A model generated the notes under the pieces. That model was not told where the DNA came from. It saw nothing but the letters and a program-made list of their open reading frames with translations, and did no database searches. A stretch of 64,000 nucleotides of DNA from an uncultured Bacteroides sp. (GTDB lineage Bacteria; Bacteroidota; Bacteroidia; Cytophagales; Cyclobacteriaceae): contig CABHOV010000046.1 of NCBI GenBank assembly GCA_902168185.1, forward strand, positions 372,001 to 436,000, written 5' to 3'. How positions within the stretch are numbered: the first letter of the stretch is position 1; every line of letters starts with the position of its first letter. Of the stretch, positions 7,326-17,078 are shown one piece after another. Both the position numbers and the translations under genes were made by a program.

Positions 7326-10253
7326 ATGTCTCATGTTACTGGCAATATTGTTACCGTTGTTCCTATTGGTATAGGTCCTGATTTTGGAACGAATACTTTT
7401 CTTTTATCTCCACAAGCTCCTCCCCCTCCCACGACACCTCCTGGAGGAATCAAGTTTGTAATCTTGCATTTCGAAAACGCCTCTTTCCCTGGTAATAATC
7501 GGCTGGAAGTTGATCTTGGATATGGCACAGATGTATTCACAGGGGATGCAGGAACTGATTTTTGGACACGCCCCGTCAATGTAAGTGCCTTTGCAGGAGG
7601 GCAAGTTTCTATCAATTATATAGTTGATGGCGGTATTGGCGGTGGTGTACAATTAACAGAGTATGGTAGAGGGGAAAGGCATGAAGAAGAAGCCGCGCCC
7701 CATGACAGCTATTCCAATAGCGATCCATTCTTAATCAACGGTAATTATACCGAACCACAATACGACCCTTTCTGGTTTTGTAACAGTGGCGGGAACATCC
7801 CTCCTAACTGGGAGAATATAGCCTGCTTACCCGATGGGGATATACGAAAAATTGTCTCTCGTTCAGTATGCATGCTGGTTGGTGCTCACGGGGAACATGT
7901 ATCCACTTGCTCGGGCACATTGATTGGGCCGGATCAGGTAATTATGGCTGCTCATTGTATTACCAGCCTTGAGGATCTAAAGTCTTTTTCAGTGATTTTT
8001 GATTACGAAACTAACTGTGATGGCAGTAAGCCGGCAGGTTATAATGCAACTTTTCATAAGGTCATTAAAAGTTTCAATCATGGCACACTGGGTGTCTCAA
8101 GCGTACTAGATTATATAATTCTACAAATTAAAATTCCGGAAGGTGGATTGGGAATTCCTCCAATTCCCATGCGAACGAATTATCCTGCGGCCGGTGAACA
8201 GGTTTTCGGTATTCACCATCCGAATGGTGCCGTGAAAAAAGTATCGAAGAAGCACAGCCTGGGATTTGCGACTGTACTTCCCTATACCAGTTCCTTCGTT
8301 GATGTAAACTTTGACGTCTCTGGAGGTAGCTCCGGTTCCGGGCTTTTTGATACCAATGGAAAATTTCTGGGGGTCCTCTCAAATGGAAGCGGATGCAATT
8401 TATCTTATTCCGCATCACCGATGATCTTAAATGATATCGGAGCTGCGCCCCTTCCTTCCCCGGTGAGAGATGTATATATAGTATTCGATCGTTCTGGTAG
8501 CATGACGATGGATGGTGGTACGGATGGTGATACTAAACTTGAAGAGGCGAAAGATGCGGCAGATCTTTTTGTCAATCTTATAAACGCAAGTGTCGGTCAT
8601 AGGGTCGGACTGGTATCCTTTAGCAGTATAGCAACACATGACATAAATCTGACAACGATAAATGGCCCGAGCGACAGGCAAATACTCAAAGGTCCACCTG
8701 GAGGCATTTTTGGTATTTCAGCAGACGGTTCAACGAGCATCGGGCACGGGCTACAAATAGCTGCGTCCCATTTTCCTGCAGCAAGTCCAGGAGGAAACAA
8801 ACGAACTATACTGTTGCTGACAGACGGCTTGCAAAATAGGCCTCCGATGATCGTTGATGCACTGGGCAGTTTAGGAAATACAGATATAGAAGCAATCGGA
8901 TTCGGAACAGAAAGTAGCCTGAACGGTGCATTGCTTACAAATCTTGCACAAACGCATAACGGACTATATATGCGGGCAGGTGACGGATTGGATTTGCGCA
9001 AATTCTTTTCGCTAAGCTTTGGAAATATTTTTGAAACCGGAACCCTGTTAGATCCTGAATATATACTGGCAGCAGGAAAAGATGAGGCTACTCCTATATC
9101 TTTTGCGGTGTGTGAAGAGACAAGCGTTACAATCGTGTTGGGATGGGACAAAATGATAGCACCCGTTACTTTTTGGATAGAAACTCCATTAGGAAAAAAA
9201 ATCTCTGCTTCAGAAAAAGATAATGAATCCTCGCATGGACGCAAATGGAGATTTACCCGACTTAAGTTGCCCTATGAAAGTGAACAAAATGGAAGCTGGA
9301 AAGTCCATGTTGTTCGGACGAAATCTAAAACAGGAGAATTCATTAACGCTGGTGGTGATCCAGCAGTTCGATTCTTTTTAAATGTAACTGTGAAGGGCGG
9401 TCCCGCTATGCACCTGATCAATCGGAAAGTCAGATACTATACGGGAGATACGATCAATCCACTTGTCTCCATTGTTGACCTTAATGGATTTCCTCCTCCT
9501 AATTCTAAGGTAAGGGTGGTTATCAAAAAGCCAACGGAAAGCACTGGAAATATACTATCAAAAAACCGGTTAGCCTTGGCTGGGGAAATCAAAGGAGATG
9601 CTGTGCCTCCTATTTATGCTACGTTATTGGCGCTTGAGCAAAACCAGAATAAACCCATCATCAAATATGATGAAGAAATATTCGACCTCTTTGATGACGC
9701 TGGACACGGAGATGGTGGAATGGAACCTGACGGAATATTTGGAAACCCTTTGAAAGATATATTTAAACATTCGGGTAATTATACTTTTAGAGCCGTGGCT
9801 TCCTTTGGAGAGGGATGTCAGGGTACTAGGGAACTAACATGGTCGGTTCATGTTAACGCTGGCATTGATGGTGCCAAAACATCGATCCGAACAATTTTCG
9901 AGAAGAACCTTCCCAATGGTAAAAGGCATATCCGTATCGTTTTTATACCAAAGGATACATATAGCAACCTCATTGGACCGGGTCGAGTAGACAGTTTTTT
10001 AGTAGCTGGGATTTCAGGCAGCAGTATTGACGGAGGTATCGTTGACAACGGGAATGGAGAATATGAAATACTGATAATCCATGATGCTACATCTGGAAAT
10101 CAACCCGGTATTGTAATTAGTCAGGAAGGTAAATCTCCTGTCATTATTTCTTCGAAAGAAAATAAAAATGGGCGCTGGAGAAAATGGTTCTGGACCCTGC
10201 TTTTTCTTCTCATCATAAGCATACTTATTATAATCATCTTAATAACAAACTAA
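7326..10253 (+). CDS. Trypsin-like protease / vWA / tail-anchored fusion protein
   Basis: A 975-residue protein. Residues about 175-370 are a trypsin-like (S1, lysyl-endopeptidase-like) domain with the full triad: H210 in MAAHC, D262 in VLDYIIL and S336 in GGSSGS. Residues about 380-560 are a von Willebrand A domain with an intact MIDAS: D388-x-S390-x-S392, T470 in DGSTS and D500 in LLLTDG. A beta-rich region of about 380 residues follows, then a basic stretch and one C-terminal hydrophobic helix (about 953-974), which fits a tail anchor. There is no N-terminal signal peptide; the start is followed by a proline-rich segment. Substrate and side of the membrane are unknown. It is probably co-transcribed with the next gene. 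Confidence 0.8.
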   Translation: MSHVTGNIVTVVPIGIGPDFGTNTFLLSPQAPPPPTTPPGGIKFVILHFENASFPGNNRLEVDLGYGTDVFTGDAGTDFWTRPVNVSAFAGGQVSINYIVDGGIGGGVQLTEYGRGERHEEEAAPHDSYSNSDPFLINGNYTEPQYDPFWFCNSGGNIPPNWENIACLPDGDIRKIVSRSVCMLVGAHGEHVSTCSGTLIGPDQVIMAAHCITSLEDLKSFSVIFDYETNCDGSKPAGYNATFHKVIKSFNHGTLGVSSVLDYIILQIKIPEGGLGIPPIPMRTNYPAAGEQVFGIHHPNGAVKKVSKKHSLGFATVLPYTSSFVDVNFDVSGGSSGSGLFDTNGKFLGVLSNGSGCNLSYSASPMILNDIGAAPLPSPVRDVYIVFDRSGSMTMDGGTDGDTKLEEAKDAADLFVNLINASVGHRVGLVSFSSIATHDINLTTINGPSDRQILKGPPGGIFGISADGSTSIGHGLQIAASHFPAASPGGNKRTILLLTDGLQNRPPMIVDALGSLGNTDIEAIGFGTESSLNGALLTNLAQTHNGLYMRAGDGLDLRKFFSLSFGNIFETGTLLDPEYILAAGKDEATPISFAVCEETSVTIVLGWDKMIAPVTFWIETPLGKKISASEKDNESSHGRKWRFTRLKLPYESEQNGSWKVHVVRTKSKTGEFINAGGDPAVRFFLNVTVKGGPAMHLINRKVRYYTGDTINPLVSIVDLNGFPPPNSKVRVVIKKPTESTGNILSKNRLALAGEIKGDAVPPIYATLLALEQNQNKPIIKYDEEIFDLFDDAGHGDGGMEPDGIFGNPLKDIFKHSGNYTFRAVASFGEGCQGTRELTWSVHVNAGIDGAKTSIRTIFEKNLPNGKRHIRIVFIPKDTYSNLIGPGRVDSFLVAGISGSSIDGGIVDNGNGEYEILIIHDATSGNQPGIVISQEGKSPVIISSKENKNGRWRKWFWTLLFLLIISILIIIILITN

Positions 10254-10270
10254 ACTAGAAAGGAGACTTT

Positions 10271-10783
10271 ATGTGGATTGGCGCAATTAGGCTTACTGTT
10301 CAAACAAAGGATGTTCGTTATGCTGGGACTGATAGTCTCGTGCAGGCTTCTGTCATTCGGAACGGTGCTGAACTTCGTGTTCTCAATTTAGACTACCCGG
10401 CAGAGAATGACTTAGAGCGTGGTGCAATTCGTAACTACGATTACAGTGGAGCCACTAAGCTTCCTCGAAGGAACGATAAAACACCTCCATTACCTGATGG
10501 AGTTGGGCAGAACCCGATGCCTTATCCGGGCTATGGTTTTGAATTTTCAAACGGCCTAAATGGCCACTTAACTTTACGGTTGAGAATTAAAGGCGATGAC
10601 ATGTGGATTAAAGACAACGTGGACCTATATATCAGGCTCATTCGCCAGAAGGCAACCAGTTTCGATACACTCGCGTGGATAGAAGACACCGACTGGACAT
10701 ACATTGCGAGCTGGAGTAAAGATACAAAAATGAGCACTGACTCAGATGAAGGTTATACAACACTCAATCTGAATTTATCATAA
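10271..10783 (+). CDS. PLAT/LH2-like domain protein
   Basis: A protein of 170 residues without a signal peptide. The start (IRLTVQTKDVRYAGTDSLVQ) and the later DMWIKDNVDLYIRL match the pattern of PLAT/LH2 beta-sandwich domains, which usually bind lipids or proteins. It begins 17 bp after the protease/vWA gene. Its ATG is preceded at 6 bases by AAAGGAG, a strong Shine-Dalgarno sequence that is unusual in Bacteroidota and supports this start. It may be a partner of the tail-anchored protease. Assignment to PLAT is by pattern only. Confidence 0.55.
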   Translation: MWIGAIRLTVQTKDVRYAGTDSLVQASVIRNGAELRVLNLDYPAENDLERGAIRNYDYSGATKLPRRNDKTPPLPDGVGQNPMPYPGYGFEFSNGLNGHLTLRLRIKGDDMWIKDNVDLYIRLIRQKATSFDTLAWIEDTDWTYIASWSKDTKMSTDSDEGYTTLNLNLS

Positions 10784-10840
10784 AATATAAATGCAACCCT
10801 GAAAGCTCATAGTTAAGTGTATAAATAATAAATAAATATA

Positions 10841-10900
10841 AAATACTCCGATATATACCCTTTGACTATGTTAAGCAATGTCGATGGTGTTGGAGTATTT
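10841..10900 (+). terminator. Hairpin after PLAT gene
   Basis: AAATACTCC (10841-10849) pairs with GGAGTATTT (10892-10900), with a second short pairing inside the loop. It lies in the 170-bp gap before the lipoprotein gene and could end the protease/PLAT transcript. There is no long T-run. Confidence 0.4.
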
Positions 10901-10953
10901 CCTATACAGTTAGCAATACATAATATAACGTTAATCAAAACCCATGTATTTTT

Positions 10954-11616
10954 ATGAATCACAAGTACATCTTGTTTCTGTTACTGCTGGCAGTGCTTAC
11001 TGCTGCTTGCAAGAAGTCCACAACAATCGCACTGGATTCGCCCAGTGGCAGTCCTGGTGATATTGTCACGCTGCGAGTCATGGATGGCGTCTTTCCTAAG
11101 AAACCTTCCGTCAAAATCGGCACAGAAAGCGCTATCATTGTAGCCTCTTCAGACACCATTGTGTCGATTCTTATTCCTGCCTTGGAGCCGCAGTCAACAA
11201 CAGTAAGTATAGACGTTGATGGCAAACCGCTCCGTGCAACTTTTCAGGTGGACTCGCCAGATACCGAGCGTTTATGGTTTACGCTTAAAGGCAGTACTAT
11301 CACCTTTACCAAACGACAGCTAAGCCGGGAAGATTTTGTGCGAGACAAGAGCCATACTATGAACAAGCTCGTGCTAGAGTTCCTTAATAGTAAAGGAGAG
11401 ATTATTGCACTCGCCTACATTGATCATCCAGGAGTATTGGAGGTACCCTCACCCGATGGCAAAGGCTTCGGTATGGTGGAACGTAAAGAGGAAGTCATGT
11501 TTGATGTCAATATTCCCGTTCTCCAGGATCTTGCCAAGGCGCGCATATCACTCATTACGCCAGCTACAGGAGGTAAAGCAACACTCCTAAGCGAGCTAGT
11601 CATTCCCGCTAAATAA
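10954..11616 (+). CDS. Lipoprotein with IPT/TIG domain
   Basis: A protein of 220 residues with a lipoprotein signal ending in LTAAC (C19). Residues about 25-95 look like an IPT/TIG immunoglobulin-like domain (SGSPGDIVTLRV, VSIDVDGK). The rest is beta-rich and unassigned. It should sit at the outer membrane. It lies 37 bp before the M64 peptidase gene in the same direction, so the two probably form an operon in which the lipoprotein is a surface adaptor; that role is inference. Confidence 0.7.
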   Translation: MNHKYILFLLLLAVLTAACKKSTTIALDSPSGSPGDIVTLRVMDGVFPKKPSVKIGTESAIIVASSDTIVSILIPALEPQSTTVSIDVDGKPLRATFQVDSPDTERLWFTLKGSTITFTKRQLSREDFVRDKSHTMNKLVLEFLNSKGEIIALAYIDHPGVLEVPSPDGKGFGMVERKEEVMFDVNIPVLQDLAKARISLITPATGGKATLLSELVIPAK

Positions 11617-11653
11617 GCACCGTTATTTTCTATCACCTTCAAAATGCCGAATT

Positions 11654-12907
11654 ATGAAAACCCTATTTCTTCTCTGCTCAAATCTTCTGTACATCATCCT
11701 GGCACACGCTACGGTAAACGTACAAACGAATCCCGACGGTACACATGCCACAGCGGTCTTGGTCAACGGTTCGACTACACTAAAATATGACATAGTTTTT
11801 GTAGGCGATGGCTTTACCTCATCGACAGCCGACCAGGACAAATTTAACAACGCTGTCCTTGCAGCTCTGGACGCACTTCGCCACAAGGCCCCTTACTCGA
11901 CCAATATCTGCGCCTTTAATGTATGGCGCGTAAACGTTATATCGGCAGAGTCGGGTATCGATCATCCTATTACGGGAGTGTCTAAAAACACGGAACTTAA
12001 CTGTACTTTCGGAGACGATGTGGGTACACCTGAACGAGTTATTTACTCTACTACACCGGATCGTGTTACAGAAGCTGCTAACTATGCACCTGCTTTTGAT
12101 GCTATATATGTACTCGTGAATGATGCACAATACGGAGGTGCAGCCGGAAGCATCGTATACACATCACTCAATAGTAGTATGCAGGAGGTGATTGTGCACG
12201 AGCTTGGTCATTTCGTTGGACACTTAGCTGACGAATACAACTGTTATTTCTGTAATGGCGGAGCTGAACCTCCTTACTCGGGCCCGGAGCCCGGATCGGT
12301 AAATCTTACGATCAATTTGAATCCAGCAACGCTTAAGTGGAAAAATTTTGTTGCCTCCACTACACCGCTCCCTACCACTGTGGATACACCACCAGGCGTA
12401 GTGGGTGCCTGGGCGGGTGGTGGCTATTCGCCAACGGGCATTTACCGTCCCCAAAACAATTGTCTCATGAAGGCATTAAATTCCGAGTTATGCGTGGTGT
12501 GTAGTCATGCGCTCAATGGCATTCTTCAGCCTAACTGCACAGCATGTGAGCGTGATCCCAGCAGCCTGGCGTGCGCCATCTCTAAACTTCGAAAACGTGT
12601 CTTTGTATATAAACCAAAAATCTTCCGCATTCCCGAATGCTGCTTCTGCCCTCTTCTAACTGATCTTCGACAGCAAGTAGAGATTGTCCTCTCTGTCGAC
12701 AACAAGAAATTCCAGATTCAAGTGCTAACAGCTGAGGGTAAAAAAATTCAAACCACGGTAAGAGATACGGATCAAGGTACCATGATTTCCTTTGAAGAGA
12801 ACATCAAGCAGGCATACCTATTGCAAATTACGCCTAACACTGCACTGAAAGAAGCTGTACCTGTTGACATCAGCATAAACCGCAATGGACAGGCTGTACC
12901 GCTGTGA
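11654..12907 (+). CDS. Secreted M64-family zinc metallopeptidase
   Basis: A protein of 417 residues with a signal peptide (about 1-19). The active site is VHELGHFVGHLADEY: H182, E183 and H186 form the HExxH zinc site, and LADEY is characteristic of the M64 (IgA-peptidase) family. The upstream KYDIVFVGDGFT is also a family signature. A cysteine-rich stretch follows (CSHALNGILQPNC, CERDP), then a beta-rich tail. No type IX sorting signal is evident. The natural substrate is unknown; the family name comes from an immunoglobulin-cleaving member and should not be taken literally here. Confidence 0.85.
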   Translation: MKTLFLLCSNLLYIILAHATVNVQTNPDGTHATAVLVNGSTTLKYDIVFVGDGFTSSTADQDKFNNAVLAALDALRHKAPYSTNICAFNVWRVNVISAESGIDHPITGVSKNTELNCTFGDDVGTPERVIYSTTPDRVTEAANYAPAFDAIYVLVNDAQYGGAAGSIVYTSLNSSMQEVIVHELGHFVGHLADEYNCYFCNGGAEPPYSGPEPGSVNLTINLNPATLKWKNFVASTTPLPTTVDTPPGVVGAWAGGGYSPTGIYRPQNNCLMKALNSELCVVCSHALNGILQPNCTACERDPSSLACAISKLRKRVFVYKPKIFRIPECCFCPLLTDLRQQVEIVLSVDNKKFQIQVLTAEGKKIQTTVRDTDQGTMISFEENIKQAYLLQITPNTALKEAVPVDISINRNGQAVPL

Positions 12908-13672
12908 GATTCTGCTAATGTTAAAGAGTTTTAGAGATCGGAATTCCAGGCTCCGGCAGAAGAGATACGATATATTTCGTTATGTATAATTATACATAAC
13001 GAAATACGTACTTATTTCCTCTATTTAATTCAGAATCATTTAACTCTTCATAACTAGTATTTTGCATCTATCATTCCAAATCTAAAGCGTTTTCATTTGT
13101 TCGATTAAGTTTATTATCACTTGGTCTCCAAGATTTCCAATATCACTTTTTATCCTATTTATTTCAACACAAAGTTTGATTTAATCCTGAATTATATGCA
13201 GCGTCTCCTTCTCAGCAAAAAAACTTAAGATCTCACTTATATCTTATAAGAGTATAGTATATACTTGTCGCCACTAACCGAATTACTAGCCAAGAACAAA
13301 CTGTCTTACGCCTGCCACGTTAGTTCGGATTTCGTTATTTCGTCAATTGTCAGAGGCTTACTATCATGCCTTCCTTAACTAGCCTTTACTGAAACGATCT
13401 TTGGAAGATATCGATTTATTTGTTCCCTTTTCTCTTTGTTCTCATGCAAAACATATAGATTATACATTATATATATATCTTAGCCGCTGAGTATCCATTT
13501 GCCCTATAAATTGAACAAATTCATTACCGTTTCTATTTAATAAGACTTCTCCAACAATAAATAGAGAGAACCTAACCAACCGCAAAGTCATTAAATCGTC
13601 ACCAAAAATCAGAACCATATTAAACCGAAATATATTCCCATAATATACTTTAGTCCAATGCAAAATATGCAT
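12908..13672. other. Spacer between convergent genes
   Basis: This AT-rich spacer separates the plus-strand M64 gene from the minus-strand gene ending at 13673. It contains a 34-bp perfect palindrome (12973-13006). The 70-codon minus-strand frame at 13460-13672 starts right after the stop of the next gene but has no recognisable features and was not accepted. Confidence 0.5.
12973..13006. repeat. 34-bp perfect palindrome
   Basis: TATTTCGTTATGTATAA is followed directly by its exact reverse complement, with no loop. It lies 66 bp after the M64 stop, between convergent genes, so it could act as a two-way terminator, although no T-run follows. A cruciform or a binding site for a dimeric protein is an alternative. 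Confidence 0.7.
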
Positions 13673-15700
13673 TTATTTCTTCAATGTGTCTGTTAGATAA
13701 AAACTATAACCGACTTGGGCCTGATGAAATCCGGTACGCCAATAGCCTTGTTGCCAATGATAATTATAGCGAAAGAACAGCTTGCTGTTTCGTTCAGCAT
13801 TTGGTTTAAACGTTCCTCCAAATGAGATTTTTTGATACACATACTTATAATCACCGCCAACTCCATTTTCATCCGCAAAAGACGCTATGTTACTTATCTG
13901 CCGAAAGCGATTATCTCTTAAGAAGTATAGATTTGCTGACCACGAGAAATTAACGGAATACGTGCGATCAATGAGTAGTTGCACCTGTGCTTTCAATGGC
14001 ATAATCTGAAAAGTATTGACGCCATACTCGTTTACTAGCCCCGTGTTTTTGATTTCATCATCCTCAAATACACGTATTGAGTCTTGTATAGCAACCCTCC
14101 CATAGCGAAACCCAGAAAAGAAAGTATAGGTAAGTTTTGAAGACGGAAAGTCAACCATGTATAGTGCGATATCGAAACCGGTACTGAAATTTTCAAATCG
14201 TTTCAGTTCGAGCGTTGAAGTATACTTGATAGGATAGTATTGATTGTTAATAAACTGATCTTTCGTGTTTAGTATAAGATACTTATTGTTCTCCTCGAAT
14301 TTTGACTTTAACAGAAATGGTGTCACATAGGGAAATAATACATGACTAACCCGTACAGTGCCAGGGAATTTTTTTCGCCCTGTAACTATGTTAAGTCGTT
14401 TCTCGAACTCAAGCTGAATGAGACCATTCGGACTATTTTGATCGAAGCCAACAAAATCACTGAACACCTGCACTTCGAACAACTGTGCAGTTATATCTTT
14501 ATGCAGTGTTACCATCTTACCTGGGTTATTTTCCGGTGTATAGACCAGTTTTTGATTAGCCGGGCTATAGTCTCTGCGATTCACTTCGTGTTCCTGCTGG
14601 TACCGTACTAGGACGTCAGTCACCGGAAGTTCCCTCCCTGATTTCCTGTCAAACAGGTAAGTCTCGTACAGCATTTTAAAATTGCGCTTCGATGAAAAAC
14701 CAATCGGATAATTATTCTCAAATTGCATTACTTCTCCATTTTGCTCCACGATCACCTGTATATTTTCAATAAATCCTTCGTTGAATTCTATGGTGACTTG
14801 CTCTATGTCAAAATCTCCAAGGAGCAGTTTGCGAGCATCTGCATTCGCTAGTTCACGAATTTGTTTCCGGCTTTGGAATGTATAGGTCGTGTTATTGTAT
14901 TGATAGGTCAATAAAGTTGTTGAATCATATGATATCTTAAAATTCTGCAGTGATATCATCTCCGATGGAGGCGTGACTGCCGAGACAAATTTTCGTTCCG
15001 CACTAATCACACTCGTTTTGAAGGCACTATAAATACCAGCATTTGGTAGGCCGCCGTTTTTGAAACTTCTGAGCAGTTTATCTTGAATATCTATATCTGT
15101 CAGAATCGAGTTTTTAACATCGTCATCAACTCCGTTAATTTTGCGGATGTCCTCTATTTTTCGTCTCACCCGGATAGAATCATCATCTGAAAAGGCAGTT
15201 TTCGTGAGCTCTGCTGAATCGAGTTTGAAGTCAATTACTCGCTTAATATAAATTTCTTCATCCTTTTTAAGAGCAGGTGATACTGACTGGCCAAAATAGA
15301 GATGTCCTGCTACTGGTCTTTCGTCAAAGGAACTAATAGCAGTTTCGGATGATACAAAGCGGACATATAGTATATCCAATGCAGAAGAACCATCTTCTAA
15401 TTCAGCAAGCATGGAAGCTTTGTCGGGACTATTATCCAGAAGAACGCTTATCTTAGCTTTTATATTCTTTCTAAAGTCTGTTAGGTTATTCGGGCGAAGT
15501 GTAAAGGTTACAGAGGGACTATTTTCGGCAGAAGTGTTAATAATTGTATATTCATAAACATTCGTTGAAAGCACTTTTGCCTTAATAATAATGTCAGTCA
15601 GCGAGCCAACGTTATATGTGGGCAGTTCAACAGGAAAGGTTTGCTGCGCATGGGCTAACACTCCCATGAAAAGTAGAAGAGTCGTGATGTAGAATTTCAT
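13673..15700 (-). CDS. Outer-membrane-like protein of unknown function
   Basis: A protein of 675 residues with a clear signal peptide (1-18, ending AHAQ). The N-terminal half is mixed beta structure with many charged segments. The C-terminal 200 residues alternate as in membrane beta-strands and end in HQAQVGYSFYLT, like the closing strand of an outer-membrane barrel. I do not recognise the family. It lies 7 bp after the lipoprotein gene at 15708, and the two probably work together in the outer membrane. Confidence 0.6.
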   Translation of the reverse strand: MKFYITTLLLFMGVLAHAQQTFPVELPTYNVGSLTDIIIKAKVLSTNVYEYTIINTSAENSPSVTFTLRPNNLTDFRKNIKAKISVLLDNSPDKASMLAELEDGSSALDILYVRFVSSETAISSFDERPVAGHLYFGQSVSPALKKDEEIYIKRVIDFKLDSAELTKTAFSDDDSIRVRRKIEDIRKINGVDDDVKNSILTDIDIQDKLLRSFKNGGLPNAGIYSAFKTSVISAERKFVSAVTPPSEMISLQNFKISYDSTTLLTYQYNNTTYTFQSRKQIRELANADARKLLLGDFDIEQVTIEFNEGFIENIQVIVEQNGEVMQFENNYPIGFSSKRNFKMLYETYLFDRKSGRELPVTDVLVRYQQEHEVNRRDYSPANQKLVYTPENNPGKMVTLHKDITAQLFEVQVFSDFVGFDQNSPNGLIQLEFEKRLNIVTGRKKFPGTVRVSHVLFPYVTPFLLKSKFEENNKYLILNTKDQFINNQYYPIKYTSTLELKRFENFSTGFDIALYMVDFPSSKLTYTFFSGFRYGRVAIQDSIRVFEDDEIKNTGLVNEYGVNTFQIMPLKAQVQLLIDRTYSVNFSWSANLYFLRDNRFRQISNIASFADENGVGGDYKYVYQKISFGGTFKPNAERNSKLFFRYNYHWQQGYWRTGFHQAQVGYSFYLTDTLKK

Positions 15701-15707
15701 TTGAATG

Positions 15708-16508
15708 CTAGTTTTTGATAACCGTTATTTTGAGACTGTCATATTGAGGAATGCTCAGGTGTAGTTTGCCTACCAATACATCTTCGTTCATGGAAGCAAC
15801 TCCAACAAGCGGCGCCACAACTGCACCACCCTTATCCATGACCGCGTATTGCATATGAACCTCGTCGTCAATTAGAATAACAAGTCCTTTCACAAAACTA
15901 AAAGCATCGACCCCGGATACCTCAAGGCTAGTTTCACCTTTATAGTTGATAACTCCGGAGAGCAAGCCCTGCATAAGTACCTCATCGTCTTTCTCGATGG
16001 TATAGATTCCGGTATAGTTCCCTCGCAGCTTACTCTGATCATCTTCCGCCAAAGCAGCATTCACAATCTCCAATTGCACCAGCTCCTTTTTAAGTGGTAT
16101 TGAATAAGAACTTCCCAAGTCAATGGTAACCGTATCAACCGTCGAGAATTGAGTAACATTTATTATCTGCGTGAACCCTATATTTTCGGAAGTCAAGGGC
16201 GTCTTGAGATATGCATTCATCGACATGATAAGTGGACCAGTCGCACTAGAATTGAGTCGCGTTACGACGGCTTTAAGGTGCGTGTTTTTTGCTGGGTATG
16301 TTGATGATGTACCTGTGGTCTGGATGAACTTAATTGAGGCGATACCTGGATAAATAAATGATACTTGTTGTGAATCGGGTGGCGTAAGGGCAAAACGATC
16401 TTCATAATCAGTATCACAACAGAAAAGAAAGGCAAGCAAAAAAAAGGTAATACACAACTGATTATTGACCGATCGTTTCCTGATGGTCATAGGAATTTTG
16501 CTAAACAT
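15708..16508 (-). CDS. Probable lipoprotein, unknown function
   Basis: A protein of 266 residues. A hydrophobic run (about residues 18-30) ends in two cysteines (FLFCCDTD), so it is probably a lipoprotein although the lipobox is not ideal. Starting at the second methionine (codon 7) would give a more ordinary signal. The rest is beta-rich with no family I recognise. It is the first gene of a two-gene operon with the outer-membrane-like protein. Confidence 0.6.
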   Translation of the reverse strand: MFSKIPMTIRKRSVNNQLCITFFLLAFLFCCDTDYEDRFALTPPDSQQVSFIYPGIASIKFIQTTGTSSTYPAKNTHLKAVVTRLNSSATGPLIMSMNAYLKTPLTSENIGFTQIINVTQFSTVDTVTIDLGSSYSIPLKKELVQLEIVNAALAEDDQSKLRGNYTGIYTIEKDDEVLMQGLLSGVINYKGETSLEVSGVDAFSFVKGLVILIDDEVHMQYAVMDKGGAVVAPLVGVASMNEDVLVGKLHLSIPQYDSLKITVIKN

Positions 16509-17078
16509 GGTATAGACAGGTTAATAAATTGCGTTGCTAACAAATCCTGAAAGAACCTTCATACTCACAGCCAACGTGGTCAATACAGGAAGTGACCTAA
16601 AGACGACTTATATCTATATAAAGTTAAGAATTGAAGTGTAATGAACAAGGGTATATTACAAAAAAACAAAATGAACGGCGCCACCACTTTACTAAGCCCT
16701 TTTAATCTTCACATATAGTATACCAATTACTATACAACTTCTATACTTATTACTTTAAATAAACTTCGTTATCACCGATTGCAGGTGATATACTTAGCCA
16801 TTTACGCATTACTTAAGTTATAAACTAACCAACTTCGCGGTTAAAACACTTATCGGCGCGTGTATTCTCCACTATTCAGCTTTTATAGTATAACGTTACG
16901 TTGCTTTCTAAACTTCATTCGGCGACACGTTAGAAAACAACATTGAAAAAGCCAACGCCATATATGAATATCGGCAAGGTTGCATATATATAGCGATTTT
17001 AATAGGTCTTCAATGAGATTTTCTAACAAGAGAAATTAACCGAAGATTTACTCACATGACAACCACACTTAGATACTT
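16509..17078. other. Spacer, nothing recognised
   Basis: About 570 bp of AT-rich sequence between two minus-strand units. It should contain the promoter of the lipoprotein operon and the end of the split-protease operon, but no clear promoter, terminator or gene could be picked out. Confidence 0.4.

Noticed and set aside
13460-13672. 70-codon minus-strand frame directly after the gene at 13673
   Set aside because: Adjacent start but no recognisable motif, low-complexity surroundings and no sign of translation signals; kept only as a remote possibility.
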